A stretch of 64,000 nucleotides of DNA from Methanoregula sp. (GTDB lineage: Archaea; Halobacteriota; Methanomicrobia; Methanomicrobiales; Methanospirillaceae): the NCBI RefSeq assembly GCF_028679125.1, contig NZ_JAJRCG010000001.1:248001-312000 (forward strand), in the 5' to 3' direction. The notes below the pieces were generated by a model that worked only from the letters and a program-made list of their open reading frames with translations, made no database searches and was not told where the DNA came from. The translations under genes and the position numbers were made by a program. This document shows, one piece after another, positions 54,049 to 62,484 of this stretch (the stretch's first letter is position 1; the number at the start of each line of letters is the position of its first letter).

Positions 54049-54600
54049 ATGGTCGCTAAAATAACCTGGAATGGGAACCTGTCCCGGGCTGGACGGGGAG
54101 TGATCCTCCTCGTGCTGGTCATCGGGGGAATTATCGCAGGAGTGTACCTTTCAGGGATGTACTCTGCAAGCCCTCTACGCGATCCGGACCCTGGTACTGC
54201 AGTTCCGTGCAGCACCAATACCGCATCCGGCCCTGATTACTGTATTATCATGGAATACGGTGAGACACGAGCGGCACGTGCAAACCTGATTCCCCTGGTG
54301 GAGAAGGATTTCCGCGCCTTCCCGGAATTTACGCGGTGGATGAACTGCTCAACTGGCTCAGTCTCCTGGTACAATGATGCCCGGACCGTTGGCGATTTCA
54401 TCGATTGCGGGGGCCGGTTCCATGCATTCCTGAATCTTTCCTGCCGGAATCTTTCTGAAGAAGAATGTGCATCAGCCCCGAAGAAATCCCCCGATCTTTT
54501 CGTGCATGACGGCCGGTATTATTTCGTGTCCTGCCTTCCGGGATTCGGGATGTCAGGGCACCCCGGGTCACCTGTAAACAGTTCTTCCTCATGCCTGTGA
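54049..54600 (+). CDS. Membrane-anchored Cys-rich protein
   Basis: The ATG at 54049 follows GAGGAG and gives 183 residues. One N-terminal membrane helix (GRGVILLVLVIGGIIAGVYL) is followed by an extracellular part with at least seven Cys, several in regular spacing (CSTNTASGPDYCIIM, WMNCSTG, DCGGRF, SCRNLSEEECAS), suggesting disulfides or metal binding. No family is recognised. It is the last gene before the fourth leader copy. Confidence 0.7.
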   Translation: MVAKITWNGNLSRAGRGVILLVLVIGGIIAGVYLSGMYSASPLRDPDPGTAVPCSTNTASGPDYCIIMEYGETRAARANLIPLVEKDFRAFPEFTRWMNCSTGSVSWYNDARTVGDFIDCGGRFHAFLNLSCRNLSEEECASAPKKSPDLFVHDGRYYFVSCLPGFGMSGHPGSPVNSSSSCL

Positions 54601-54686
54601 AGGTCTTCCTCGCTATCAGTTCACATGGCATGCGCTTCCATTGAGGATTGTTTTGACACCATTCTTCCCGGCAGGTATCCCCTCCA

Positions 54687-54818
54687 GTAGACAGCCGCGT
54701 TAGAACCGTTATATATCGCGTGACGAAACCCCCAGTCGTGGACAGCCGGGGGTTGTCCCGAAAAGAAATGATGGGTTCATGAAGAGACGAACTTCGCTGG
54801 ACCCGGTCTGCCTGATGC
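54687..54818 (+). promoter_or_regulatory. Leader cassette copy 4 (orphan, partial)
   Basis: The promoter-like start (GCGTTAGAACCGTTATATA) and the GC-rich hairpin (about 54738-54760) are kept. Similarity fades after GACGAACTTCGCTGGACCCGGTC. No signal peptide follows, so this copy has lost its payload or is being used for something else. The remaining bases up to 55089 show no gene that I can support. Confidence 0.55.
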
Positions 54819-55089
54819 ATGTGATAATTATCGTAAATTTTTATGAAAAATTTTCCCGTGCACGGGCTGATAACAAGGGAAGTGTTAGCATAGAATCAAC
54901 ATACAAAAAGCAAAACGGAACTGACGGTATCCGGCAGGATGCAGTCCTTGTCAGCGAAGAAGAACGGCCATTTTCCCCTAATTGGGATGTACTTCGGAAG
55001 ATGGAGATACCTGGCACTGGCATCCGGTTATCCTGCAGGAAAAAACCGGCATGCGGATCGAGAGCCCGTGTGGCGGAGGCGGGCACAGG
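54819..55089. other. No supported gene
   Basis: This stretch is a continuation of the orphan leader region. Frames are short and in conflict, with no ribosome site or motif. It may be the eroded remains of a lost payload gene. Confidence 0.35.
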
Positions 55090-55359
55090 ATGACAAAGAG
55101 TAAATCCGTGACGGAATCGGGAGTGCCCCTGTATCTCCTGCCAGGGAAACTTGCCCACCACATCAATCGGATCGGGGCCCCGGTATACCGCATCAGTGTG
55201 AAGCGGACTCACTGGCATCACTACAACATCTCGGTCAGGACAAAGTCCCTGCCAAAGGAACTTGTATCGTGCCGGGTCATGAGGCCCACGGCACCTGGTG
55301 AAAGAGAACCGGATTATCCGCCGATGGTACACGTTCACCTCCAGGGTTGTGGGGCATGA
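55090..55359 (+). CDS. Small hypothetical protein of an overlapping pair
   Basis: The frame from the ATG at 55090 gives 89 residues, basic and without membrane segments (LLPGKLAHHINRIGAPVYRISVKRTHWHHYNISVRTKSLPKELVSCRVM). Its stop overlaps the next start as ATGA. The overlap and codon use support a real pair, but no family is recognised. An in-frame Met upstream (54982) is less likely. Confidence 0.5.
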   Translation: MTKSKSVTESGVPLYLLPGKLAHHINRIGAPVYRISVKRTHWHHYNISVRTKSLPKELVSCRVMRPTAPGEREPDYPPMVHVHLQGCGA

Positions 55360-55709
55360 GCCGGGGACCGTACCCGGGACGGACGCTTGCCGGTGCCCTT
55401 CCCATCGCAGCGATACGGGGGACCGTCCATTTGGTCAGGCAGGCCCGCGGGGGCCTGTACGATCTCGTGATCCCGACCGCGGTCCCGGTTGCATTTGTCC
55501 GCGTGATGTATGCGGACCGGATCCTCCTGACGCTTGCAGAGGCAGAAGAGTGCTACCGGGGAGTGATCATCGGCCTCCGTTCCATCATATCAACAGAGAA
55601 TATCTCGCGTGAACTCTGGCTGCGTTCCCGGCACGGGACCTGGCGGTTCTTCCGGGTGATGAAAACCGGTCTTGTCGAGCTCTCCCGTAACGGCGTGCCT
55701 CTCGGGTGA
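55356..55709 (+). CDS. Hypothetical protein of an overlapping pair
   Basis: The 117-residue basic protein starts inside the stop of its neighbour. The sequence has a hydrophobic core (GLYDLVIPTAVPVAFVRVMYADRILLTLAEAEECYRGVIIGLRSI) and basic C-terminal stretches (SRHGTWRFFRVMK). No family is recognised. Its 3' flank is followed closely by the direct repeats starting at 55813. Confidence 0.55.
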   Translation: MSRGPYPGRTLAGALPIAAIRGTVHLVRQARGGLYDLVIPTAVPVAFVRVMYADRILLTLAEAEECYRGVIIGLRSIISTENISRELWLRSRHGTWRFFRVMKTGLVELSRNGVPLG

Positions 55710-55812
55710 ACGGAAACAGGCCAAGCAGATTCCCTCTTAAATACCAGGAAGTGAGAAACAGGGGATTTCCTGTTTTCTCTCTCCCATGATGGGATATATA
55801 GATCCCTCTTTC

Positions 55813-56000
55813 CTGGAGTACCTCCGAAATACGCCTTATACGGGCTCCGATTGGCCATTTTCCCGGATCCCGGGGAGGTATTTCGGGAAAAAGGGACATT
55901 ATTCCGTCAAAATTCACTTGTTTTCACGCCGGTAACCCAGGGACGCTATTTGGGTGCATCCGGGAGGCGAAAAGGGAGAACGATCAGGTTTCAGCACGGA
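55813..56000. repeat. About 187-bp direct repeat, copy 1
   Basis: This unit (CTGGAGTACCTCCGAAATA ... GGTAACCCAGGGACG ... GGGAGGC) recurs with clear but imperfect similarity at 56044-56231, a start-to-start offset of 231 bases. Inside each copy CCGAAATA and TATTTCGG make an inverted repeat around the shared CCCGGATCCCGGGGAGG. It has no coding content that I can support. It may be a mobile or regulatory element, or an integration remnant. Confidence 0.65.
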
Positions 56001-56043
56001 CCGCGATAGGATGTAAACCGGGATAGTGGATCGCGATCCATGT

Positions 56044-56231
56044 CTGGAGTACCTCCGAAATATGCCATATACGGGCTTCGAATGATCATTTTCCCGGATC
56101 CCGGGGAGGTATTTCGGTAAAAAGAGACATTATCTCACTAATATTTGCTCATTTTCACGTCGGTAACCCAGGGACGTTGTTTGGGTGCATTTGGGAGGCA
56201 AAAATGGGAGTGGATCTGGTTTTAGCCTGGA
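56044..56231. repeat. About 187-bp direct repeat, copy 2
   Basis: The second copy has scattered changes compared with copy 1. Both copies keep CTGGAGTACCTCCGAAATA, TTTTCCCGGATCCCGGGG, GGTAACCCAGGGACG and GGGAGGC in the same order. The 43 bases between the copies are unrelated. Confidence 0.65.
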
Positions 56232-56443
56232 CTTCCCGGGGCAGTGAAAAGAACCCTCAATTCCGATCCCATTTTTGCGAAATCTTCCGGCTAATATCCT
56301 TCCCCGGATTGTCCCCAAACGCGAGCAAAACACGGCGTTTTGCCTCCTGAAAATTTATTCAGCCAGACCCATCCCTCCCTGCGTCGTATAGTGATATGTC
56401 AAAGGGGCCCCCGAGACGCAGAAAAAAAGATGGAGGAATAAAA
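56232..56443. other. Upstream of TAG-containing gene
   Basis: No gene is supported. The stretch has the ribosome site GGAGGAATAAAA before the ATG at 56444 and a T-rich run (about 56345-56360) that could hold a promoter. Confidence 0.35.
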
Positions 56444-56947
56444 ATGGGAGATTTCGTACAGAAAACAACCGTCAAGACCGCGGTACGCGAACTCGCGACC
56501 CTGATCGCAGATGTATCGGCATTCGACACCATCGTCTAGTCAGTCATCACCGGCAACCCGTTTGCCTGTGTTGCCTATGAGAGCGCCGGCGTCAGTCACC
56601 CGCCGGTAGAGAAGACAAAGGAGGCCTATACGGTAAAGATCGTGTACCAGGATGCTGACGCAAAAAGTGTTGGCAGTCATTCCGACAAGTTCAACACGAT
56701 CGCCGGATTCAATGCTGGTGCTACAGCGATACTCGCCGATTCGGCCCTGACCGCAGCCCACGGGGGCACCCCGGTCCGCGATACCACGAACGAGGCCTTC
56801 TCGGCAACGCTGAAATGCCGCGACCCGAACGGGGAGATCTATATGGTCACCTTCGGGCGCACCAGCATCAGCCTCACCTCGTACTCGGACGATGGGATCC
56901 GGACCAAGGTCGAGACCTGGGCCGACACCGTTGCGGCACTGGCCTGA
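56444..56947 (+). CDS. Protein with in-frame TAG at codon 32
   Basis: The ATG at 56444 has a strong ribosome site (GGAGG) and the frame then encodes MGDFVQKTTVKTAVRELA. A TAG at 56537-56539 (codon 32) interrupts it, and the same frame runs on for 135 more codons with good codon use (SVITGNPFACVAYESAG, then EAYTVKIVYQDADAKSVG, GRTSISLTSYSDDGIRTK) to a stop at 56947. The full product would be 167 residues, soluble, with no known family. A single base change from CAG (Gln) would make this TAG. It may be a recent nonsense mutation, or the TAG may be read through. Confidence 0.6.
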
Positions 56948-57009
56948 GGAGAACCCGGGGCGGGGACACGAAACGTCCCTTCCCCCACAGGTTTTTGGAG
57001 ACATTCACT

Positions 57010-57174
57010 ATGGAAACAGAAATTCTTGGCATACTACTCGGGGCCGTCCTCCCGATTTATCCCCTGCTCTTCGTCATCTACCAGAAGATCGGCAGGTACG
57101 ATGAAGTGGTCGAGGAGTTCAAAAAACTCCGGGACGAGCACGAGCACCTGAAGGAGGCGCATTATGGAAGCTGA
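57010..57174 (+). CDS. Small membrane/coiled-coil protein
   Basis: From the ATG at 57010 the product is 54 residues: a short helix (EILGILLGAVLPIYPLLFVIYQKIG), then a charged coiled coil (DEVVEEFKKLRDEHEHLKEAHYGS). The last bases overlap the next start (ATGGAAGCTGAA) by 11. It is too short for most family searches. It is probably an anchor or spacer for the neighbouring proteins. Confidence 0.6.
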   Translation: METEILGILLGAVLPIYPLLFVIYQKIGRYDEVVEEFKKLRDEHEHLKEAHYGS

Positions 57175-57637
57175 AACCGTACCGGTCGCAACTATTACCG
57201 GCCTGTACCGGGGAACCTTCTCCGGTCTCGAACCGCTGACAAAGGATACCCCGCTGACTCTGGACGAAGTCCGGCGCAACCCTATCTTCTACGAACTGGA
57301 CCTCCAGCCAAAAAGGGAGAACGAGAACCTGATCATCGATGTGATCTACGACAACATGGTACCCCGGCACCAGCAGGACCTGTTCCGGGGAACAGATATC
57401 CCCCGGGGCGTCCGCTTCTGGCCGGACTGGTTCGAGATCCCGCCCTACCGGGAGATGCGTGACCGTACCGGCCGCCGGGTCTACCCGCGTGCACCGGGCA
57501 TTCACACCGTCAGGTTCCGCACAGGCCGGAGAAAACTGGGACTTGCCCGGGACTTCAGCCCGGAGAACGGCGGGTACATGAGCCCGGTCTTCGAGTTTAC
57601 CATCACGGCGGACGTGAAGGATGTCCGGGAACGATGA
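57164..57637 (+). CDS. Hypothetical protein of unknown cluster
   Basis: The 157-residue protein starts inside the end of the previous gene. It is Arg, Pro and Tyr-rich (PRGVRFWPDWFEIPPYREMRDRTGRRVYPRAPG) and ends in VFEFTITADVKDVRER. No membrane segment or motif is recognised. Codon use fits the region. It belongs to a run of four genes (56444-58274) of unknown role. Confidence 0.6.
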   Translation: MEAETVPVATITGLYRGTFSGLEPLTKDTPLTLDEVRRNPIFYELDLQPKRENENLIIDVIYDNMVPRHQQDLFRGTDIPRGVRFWPDWFEIPPYREMRDRTGRRVYPRAPGIHTVRFRTGRRKLGLARDFSPENGGYMSPVFEFTITADVKDVRER

Positions 57638-57704
57638 GGGGGATGGACCATGAACACACCAGTCATCCGATCGCATAGGACGTGGTACCCTGTTTGAAAA
57701 TGTC

Positions 57705-58274
57705 GTGCAGACCCGGGCCGCCATCTGTGGTGCAGGGCTCCTGCTCGCGATCATTTTTCTCTTCGCCAGCCTCCCGTATATTCTTCTCGTTATACCGGTC
57801 GCGATCTTCTTTCTCGGCATCGTTGCCGACCCGGAAGAGACCCACGCGGTCTGGTACGGGATGCTGAACGTGCTCGGGATATTTGATTGCACCCTGCTCA
57901 CGGACGAAGAGAAACGAAACTACGCAGAGAAACGGCATTACTTCTGGTTCGGCGAGGTCGGGCTCGCGGCAGTCCTTGCCGGCATCTTCGCCATCCCGTC
58001 CGGGTGCTTCCTTCTGGCTCGTGCCGGGATCACCCTGGCGTTTATCGGCGCTGCGATCTGCTTCCTGCCGCTCTTCGTCTTCCTGCCCAGAATACTGCAG
58101 ACCGCGATGAAGGCCGACACTGTATCGATCATCGAAACGTTCGGGAAGAACGAGCACGTGAAGAAGGTGTTCTGGGCCCTCTTTTCCTGCCTTGCCGGCA
58201 TCGTGCTCGCGGAGGTGCTGGACCCGGTGGCGGCGCAACAGATTGTCGGGATTATTGCGGGAACGGGGGTATGA
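57705..58274 (+). CDS. Four-helix membrane protein, start uncertain
   Basis: The open frame continues upstream to 57654, but the first usable start is the GTG at 57705. A 15-codon frame from the ATG at 57650 ends in a TGA at 57693-57697 and may be the true start with a frameshift. The product (about 189 residues) has four membrane helices (GLLLAIIFLFASLPYILLVIPVAIFFLGI and others), an acidic loop (EETHAVW, TDEEKRNYAEKRHYFWFGE) and an Ala-rich end. No family is recognised. Confidence 0.55.
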   Translation: MQTRAAICGAGLLLAIIFLFASLPYILLVIPVAIFFLGIVADPEETHAVWYGMLNVLGIFDCTLLTDEEKRNYAEKRHYFWFGEVGLAAVLAGIFAIPSGCFLLARAGITLAFIGAAICFLPLFVFLPRILQTAMKADTVSIIETFGKNEHVKKVFWALFSCLAGIVLAEVLDPVAAQQIVGIIAGTGV

Positions 58275-58398
58275 ACGGATCCCCGCTCCCGGGTCTTTGT
58301 CCGGAGAGATCCGGGCCAGCGGCCCATCGTTTTTCTCTCAGCAATTAATTGGATTATTTTCCGGAACGAGCATCCGTACTGCACCACCCGGTGTCAGA

Positions 58399-59673
58399 TC
58401 ATGCTCCCGTTTTTTTGTCCGCCCCGGCATCGATAAGCCATTTCCATGCCGGTACAACCCGGATAACGGTATCCCCGTCGTTGATGGTCTCCTCCTGGAG
58501 GTACGTGAGAACGATCCCCTCGTCCAGGCCATGCACGGCCATAGCCCCGGAGAGCCCGGCAAGTTCGCGCTCCCGGTTCTCCCTGGTGAGTTCAAAGCAG
58601 ACCTGGATCGCGCCGGTGATCTTCCCCCGCTCTTCCGTGATGAAATCGCACTCTTTGGGATTTTTGAAAAAAAAGACGGACTTGTTCCGGCGCAACAGCT
58701 CGATGAGGACGAGGTTCTCAAGGAGCCTGCCCTTGTCATCCGGGAACCGGAATGCGACTGCATTGCGCAGGCCGGTGTCGATGCAGTAGAGTTTCTTCTC
58801 GTTGACGTACTGTTTCTTCAAAGAAAAATCGTACCGGAAGATCTCGAAGATGAGGTATGCTTCTTCAAGGAACCCGACATAATCCCGGACCGATGCAACG
58901 CTTTTGAACCCGAGCGTGTTCCGGAGCGCATTGTAGGTTGCTGAATTTGCCGTATTGGTGACGAGATAATGGGCGAGCTTTCGGAACCCTTTCACCTCAC
59001 GGATCCCGAACCGGCTGATGATGTCACGGAAGAGGATGTCGTCATAGATCCGCTTGAGGTACTCCGGGTCACCGGACTTCAGGTAGTCGGGGAACCCGCC
59101 ACCTGCGAGGTACCGGTCGAACCCCGCGAGGATCTGTGCCTTCTTCTTCGATGAGATCCGGTCGGTCCCGATCGATGTGAACTGCAGGTATTCACGGAAC
59201 GAGAACGGGAAGAGGGTGATCGTCGTGTAACGCCCGGTAAGCCGGGTACCGGGTTCCTGCGAGAGGAGATTTGCATTGGACCCGGTGAGGAAGATTTTGT
59301 ATCCCTCATCATGGATGCGGCGGATGAACCGTTCCCAGCCCGCGACATTCTGGACCTCATCGATGAAGAGGATTTTTACATCGGGCGAGATCTTTTCGAA
59401 CACGAGCATCAGGGAGGAAAAATCCGCTACCGTGAAGTCCATGAGCCGGTCATCGTCGAAATTGATGTAGTGGAAATCTGCATACTGTGCTGACAACTGG
59501 CGCAGGAGCGTGGACTTGCCGCACCGCCGGATTCCGGTAATCACGACGATCGCATTTGTCCGGGTAATCTGCCCGGTCGCGATCTCCCGGGGTATCCCGG
59601 GATCCTTTGCGAGAAATGTCTCCTTCTGGGTGTGTACCAGTTCTTCGAGCTGCGATGCGGTGATCATATGCAT
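58399..59673 (-). CDS. AAA ATPase with DUF4143 domain
   Basis: The start at 59673 (MHMITASQLEEL) or at 59667 gives about 424 residues. The AAA_14-type ATPase has Walker A GIRRCGKSTLLRQL and Walker B KILFIDEVQNVAGWERF, with a sensor-like SNANLLSQEPG. The C-terminal DUF4143 region (VASVRDYVGFLEEAYLIFEIFRYDFSLKKQYVNEKKLYCIDTGLRNAV, then ECDFITEERGKITGAIQVC) contains a restriction-like strand. Such proteins form a large archaeal family of unclear role, often linked to defence or mobile DNA. Two palindromic operators lie over and before its start. Confidence 0.9.
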   Translation of the reverse strand: MHMITASQLEELVHTQKETFLAKDPGIPREIATGQITRTNAIVVITGIRRCGKSTLLRQLSAQYADFHYINFDDDRLMDFTVADFSSLMLVFEKISPDVKILFIDEVQNVAGWERFIRRIHDEGYKIFLTGSNANLLSQEPGTRLTGRYTTITLFPFSFREYLQFTSIGTDRISSKKKAQILAGFDRYLAGGGFPDYLKSGDPEYLKRIYDDILFRDIISRFGIREVKGFRKLAHYLVTNTANSATYNALRNTLGFKSVASVRDYVGFLEEAYLIFEIFRYDFSLKKQYVNEKKLYCIDTGLRNAVAFRFPDDKGRLLENLVLIELLRRNKSVFFFKNPKECDFITEERGKITGAIQVCFELTRENRERELAGLSGAMAVHGLDEGIVLTYLQEETINDGDTVIRVVPAWKWLIDAGADKKTGA

Positions 59674-59714
59674 TACCAATGTATGCTTTATGCGATTTAT
59701 TTACATTACTAATG
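59671..59714 (-). promoter_or_regulatory. Double palindromic operator of AAA ATPase gene
   Basis: CATTACCAATG (59671-59681) and CATTACTAATG (59704-59714) are near-palindromes spaced 33 bases apart, about three helical turns. The first overlaps the start codon. On the minus strand an AT-rich TATA-like run (about 59711-59728) lies directly ahead of the second. Repression by a regulator that binds both sites is likely. Confidence 0.65.
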
Positions 59715-59908
59715 TATAAAATTATTTATCCGGCGGGCACTGCCCGCGGCCTGTCATGGCCGGGAAAAGAAGCGATCATCCGCCATTCACCCGCAGGGGA
59801 TTGACTCAGGTATCCGCATTACGAATATTCATTAGGTGAGAAGGAAAAATATCTCCCACCTGTTCCAAAATATATATCCGGCGGGTAACACCGGATGGAG
59901 TTAAAACC

Positions 59909-61606
59909 ATGTGGATGCCCGATATCCGTACCCTTTTCCTGACCCTCTTTCTCGTGAACACGGTCCTCACACTGATGCTCTTCACTTTCTGGAGATCCCA
60001 GAAGACCCATGACGGCTTTCGGCTGTGGATGCTCTCCCTCCTCGTCACATCCTGCGGGTATTTCCTGTACATGCTCGAAGGAGCCGTGCCCGCTTTCCTC
60101 TGCTCAACGGTGGCAGGTCTTCTGATCATGCTGTCGGTCATGATGCGGCTTGACAGTACCAGGATGTATTTCCAGTCACGGGCGCTCCCCAGGATCACAT
60201 ACAGCATCCTGGTACCGGGAATTCTCCTGTTATTCTGGTTTATGATCATAGACGATTCGCAAATCATGCGTGGCGTGATTATCGGATTGTTCATCGTCCC
60301 CTGCTTTGTTGCGACCGCCCTCATCGCGATCCGGTCCAGGGAACCAGAGACCCGGTCGCTCAGGTACAGCTTCAGCGCGGCTCTCCTGGTCACGGCCCTC
60401 CTCTGGACCATGATGACCGTTCATGCGCTCATCACCCCGGGGGATCACTCACTTGGGGGCCCGGATCCCATTAACACAATCTTCTTTATCGTCACGATCC
60501 TCATGGATATCGTCCTCACGGCATCCTTCCTGATGCTCAACATGGCCCGGTCCCAGGGGGAACTCAAACAAAGCGAGGAGCGGTACCGGAACCTTGCAGA
60601 CAACCTCCCGGATTATGTTCTCATCCACGACCGTGAGTTCATCCACTACGCCAACCCGGCAGCAACCCGGCTCCTGGGACCCGCAGAAGGAACCCTTGCC
60701 GGGCAATCGATCTATTCCATCCTGACACCCGCGAGTGCTGAGGCTGCACGGGAGATCATCGATGCCATCCGCAGGGATGAGTTCCCGGACCATCTCAGCG
60801 AGATCGATATCCAGCTCCGGGACGGCACGATCCGCCACTGCCTGATCAAGACCGTCCGGATCGAAGATGCCGGGCTCCCTTCAGGCTTATCGGTCATCAC
60901 CGATATCACCGAGCGGAAGGCAGCAGAGGATGCACTCTCCCGGGCAAATAAAAAACTCACCATCCTCTCATCGATCACCCGGCACGACATCAAGAACCAG
61001 CTCACGGCCCTCGCGGCCTATCTCGAGCTCTCGAAAGAAGAACTCGGCACCAGTCCTACGGCCTCAGAATATCTCACGAGCGAGATGAAGATTGTCGAGA
61101 CCATGGGGCACCAGCTCGATTTCACCAAGGTCTACGAGGATATGGGAACAACCGCTCCCGCCTGGCAGAACGTCAATGCCGGTATCCGGCGGGCGGTTGC
61201 GGCACTTCCTATGAGAGAGGTACGGGTGGATGTCGACCGGACGGACGTGTCGGTGTACGCGGACCCGTTGTTCGAGAAGGTCTTCTATAACCTGATCGAC
61301 AATGCCCTGAAGTATGGCGGTGAAGCGATGACGACCATCCGCATCACCTCTGAAGAAACCGGCGCGGGGCTCGTGATTACCTGCGAGGATGACGGGGCCG
61401 GGATCGCGGTCGGGGATAAAGCCCGCCTGTTCGAGCGGGGCTTTGGGAAACATACCGGCCTCGGCCTCTTCCTCACCCGCGAGATCCTCGCGATCACCGG
61501 AATCACCATCGCGGAGACCAGCGGGCCGGATAACGGGGCCCGGTTCGAACTGGTTGTACCGAAAGGGGCATACCGGTTCACCGGTGAGACGGTACCTCCC
61601 GGATAG
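59909..61606 (+). CDS. PAS sensor histidine kinase (intact)
   Basis: The 565-residue protein has about seven N-terminal membrane helices (residues 1-215), a PAS domain (about 220-335) and a complete kinase core. The phosphoacceptor is His359 in ITRHDIKNQLTALAAYLELS. The ATP site reads LIDNALKYGG, DDGAGIA and GLGLFLTREILAITGI. The start follows GGAG. A response regulator is not next to it, as is frequent in methanogens. It is the intact counterpart of the degenerate sensor at 7132-9285. Confidence 0.92.
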   Translation: MWMPDIRTLFLTLFLVNTVLTLMLFTFWRSQKTHDGFRLWMLSLLVTSCGYFLYMLEGAVPAFLCSTVAGLLIMLSVMMRLDSTRMYFQSRALPRITYSILVPGILLLFWFMIIDDSQIMRGVIIGLFIVPCFVATALIAIRSREPETRSLRYSFSAALLVTALLWTMMTVHALITPGDHSLGGPDPINTIFFIVTILMDIVLTASFLMLNMARSQGELKQSEERYRNLADNLPDYVLIHDREFIHYANPAATRLLGPAEGTLAGQSIYSILTPASAEAAREIIDAIRRDEFPDHLSEIDIQLRDGTIRHCLIKTVRIEDAGLPSGLSVITDITERKAAEDALSRANKKLTILSSITRHDIKNQLTALAAYLELSKEELGTSPTASEYLTSEMKIVETMGHQLDFTKVYEDMGTTAPAWQNVNAGIRRAVAALPMREVRVDVDRTDVSVYADPLFEKVFYNLIDNALKYGGEAMTTIRITSEETGAGLVITCEDDGAGIAVGDKARLFERGFGKHTGLGLFLTREILAITGITIAETSGPDNGARFELVVPKGAYRFTGETVPPG

Positions 61607-61777
61607 TTTCCTTCCCATGTCCGCCGGTGCGATCAGCGAAACGTCCGGGAAGAACCGGCAGGCAAAAAAGGTCCGGGCCCTGTATGCTGCAAGGGCCGGC
61701 CTTGTTCCGGCCCGGGCCCCGCACCCGCCCGGCAGGAACCGGGGATTATCGCAGGCACGGGCAGGTGAAAAACAGGA

Positions 61778-62125
61778 TTATTTTTTCAGTTCTTCACGCA
61801 TTGTCCTGAACTGCTCGTCCGTGATCTCCCCTTTTGCATACCGCGTTTTGAGAATCTCCATCGCACTCTCCCCCGCAGGTACGGTTTTCTGCTGGTTGCT
61901 TTCCCGGATAACGATGTACAGGATAAGGAAGAGGATCCCGATCATCGGGATGAGGATCAGGATTCCCCAGAGCAGCCCGTTCATCCCCCTCGTGTTCGCG
62001 TCCAGGTACACCAGGTACGCGATGATGAGGAACAGTACAAGCAAGATCAGCATCATCCCCATGCCGAAGAAGGGAAACCCGTAGCTGGAATTCCCACCCC
62101 ACATGCCATCCATCATGTATGCCAT
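61778..62125 (-). CDS. SHOCT-domain membrane protein
   Basis: The 115-residue protein has a Met/Gly-rich N-terminus, two membrane helices ([18 protein letters not shown] and [23 protein letters not shown]) and a C-terminal SHOCT motif ([26 protein letters not shown]). The SHOCT motif is a short helix-turn-helix-like segment that marks oligomeric membrane proteins. It is convergent with the histidine kinase and divergent from the Kdp gene. Confidence 0.85.
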   Translation of the reverse strand: MAYMMDGMWGGNSSYGFPFFGMGMMLILLVLFLIIAYLVYLDANTRGMNGLLWGILILIPMIGILFLILYIVIRESNQQKTVPAGESAMEILKTRYAKGEITDEQFRTMREELKK

Positions 62126-62484
62126 GCTGATACGATGCTCACCGTATCAGATAACCATTGAGATCGTACCAAGAAGTTCCGGGCCCCCGGGCGTCACGAT
62201 CCTGGTTTGCCGGCCGAAGTAAATCTGCGATCGCATGGAGATGGGACATGCGGCAATGGCACGGCGGGTCGCGGTCCGGATCGCAGGCCTGGTTACAGGC
62301 CTGGTGATGAGCGTGTGAAGAATGGCGCGGCCGGAGTTTTTTTCTTCCTTTATTTCCTTAAAATATATATTTGCAGGGTTTTTCCCGGTTTTTTTCTGCA
62401 AGCATTTATACTTGGACTCTTCACGATTGTAATGTGAACCTGTTCCGGAAAACCCGGAGTACGGACACTCAATGGCGGTCATGT
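62126..62484. other. Divergent gap with kdp promoter
   Basis: This 359-base gap separates the SHOCT gene from the Kdp gene. An archaeal TATA-like box (GCATTTATACTTG, about 62402-62414) lies about 75 bases before the Kdp ATG. A 27-codon frame (62236-62319) encoding an Ala/Arg/Val-rich peptide was seen but not accepted. No KdpF-type small protein is evident. Confidence 0.45.

Noticed and set aside
56537-56539. Pyrrolysine insertion at the TAG
   Set aside because: Not claimed: no pyl genes in the window and the likely order is not known for pyrrolysine use; kept as an open test in the findings.
62236-62319. 27-codon frame upstream of kdp, considered as a KdpF-type small protein
   Set aside because: The encoded peptide (MEMGHAAMARRVAVRIAG...) is too basic in its first half for KdpF, and it lies 165 bases from the Kdp start.
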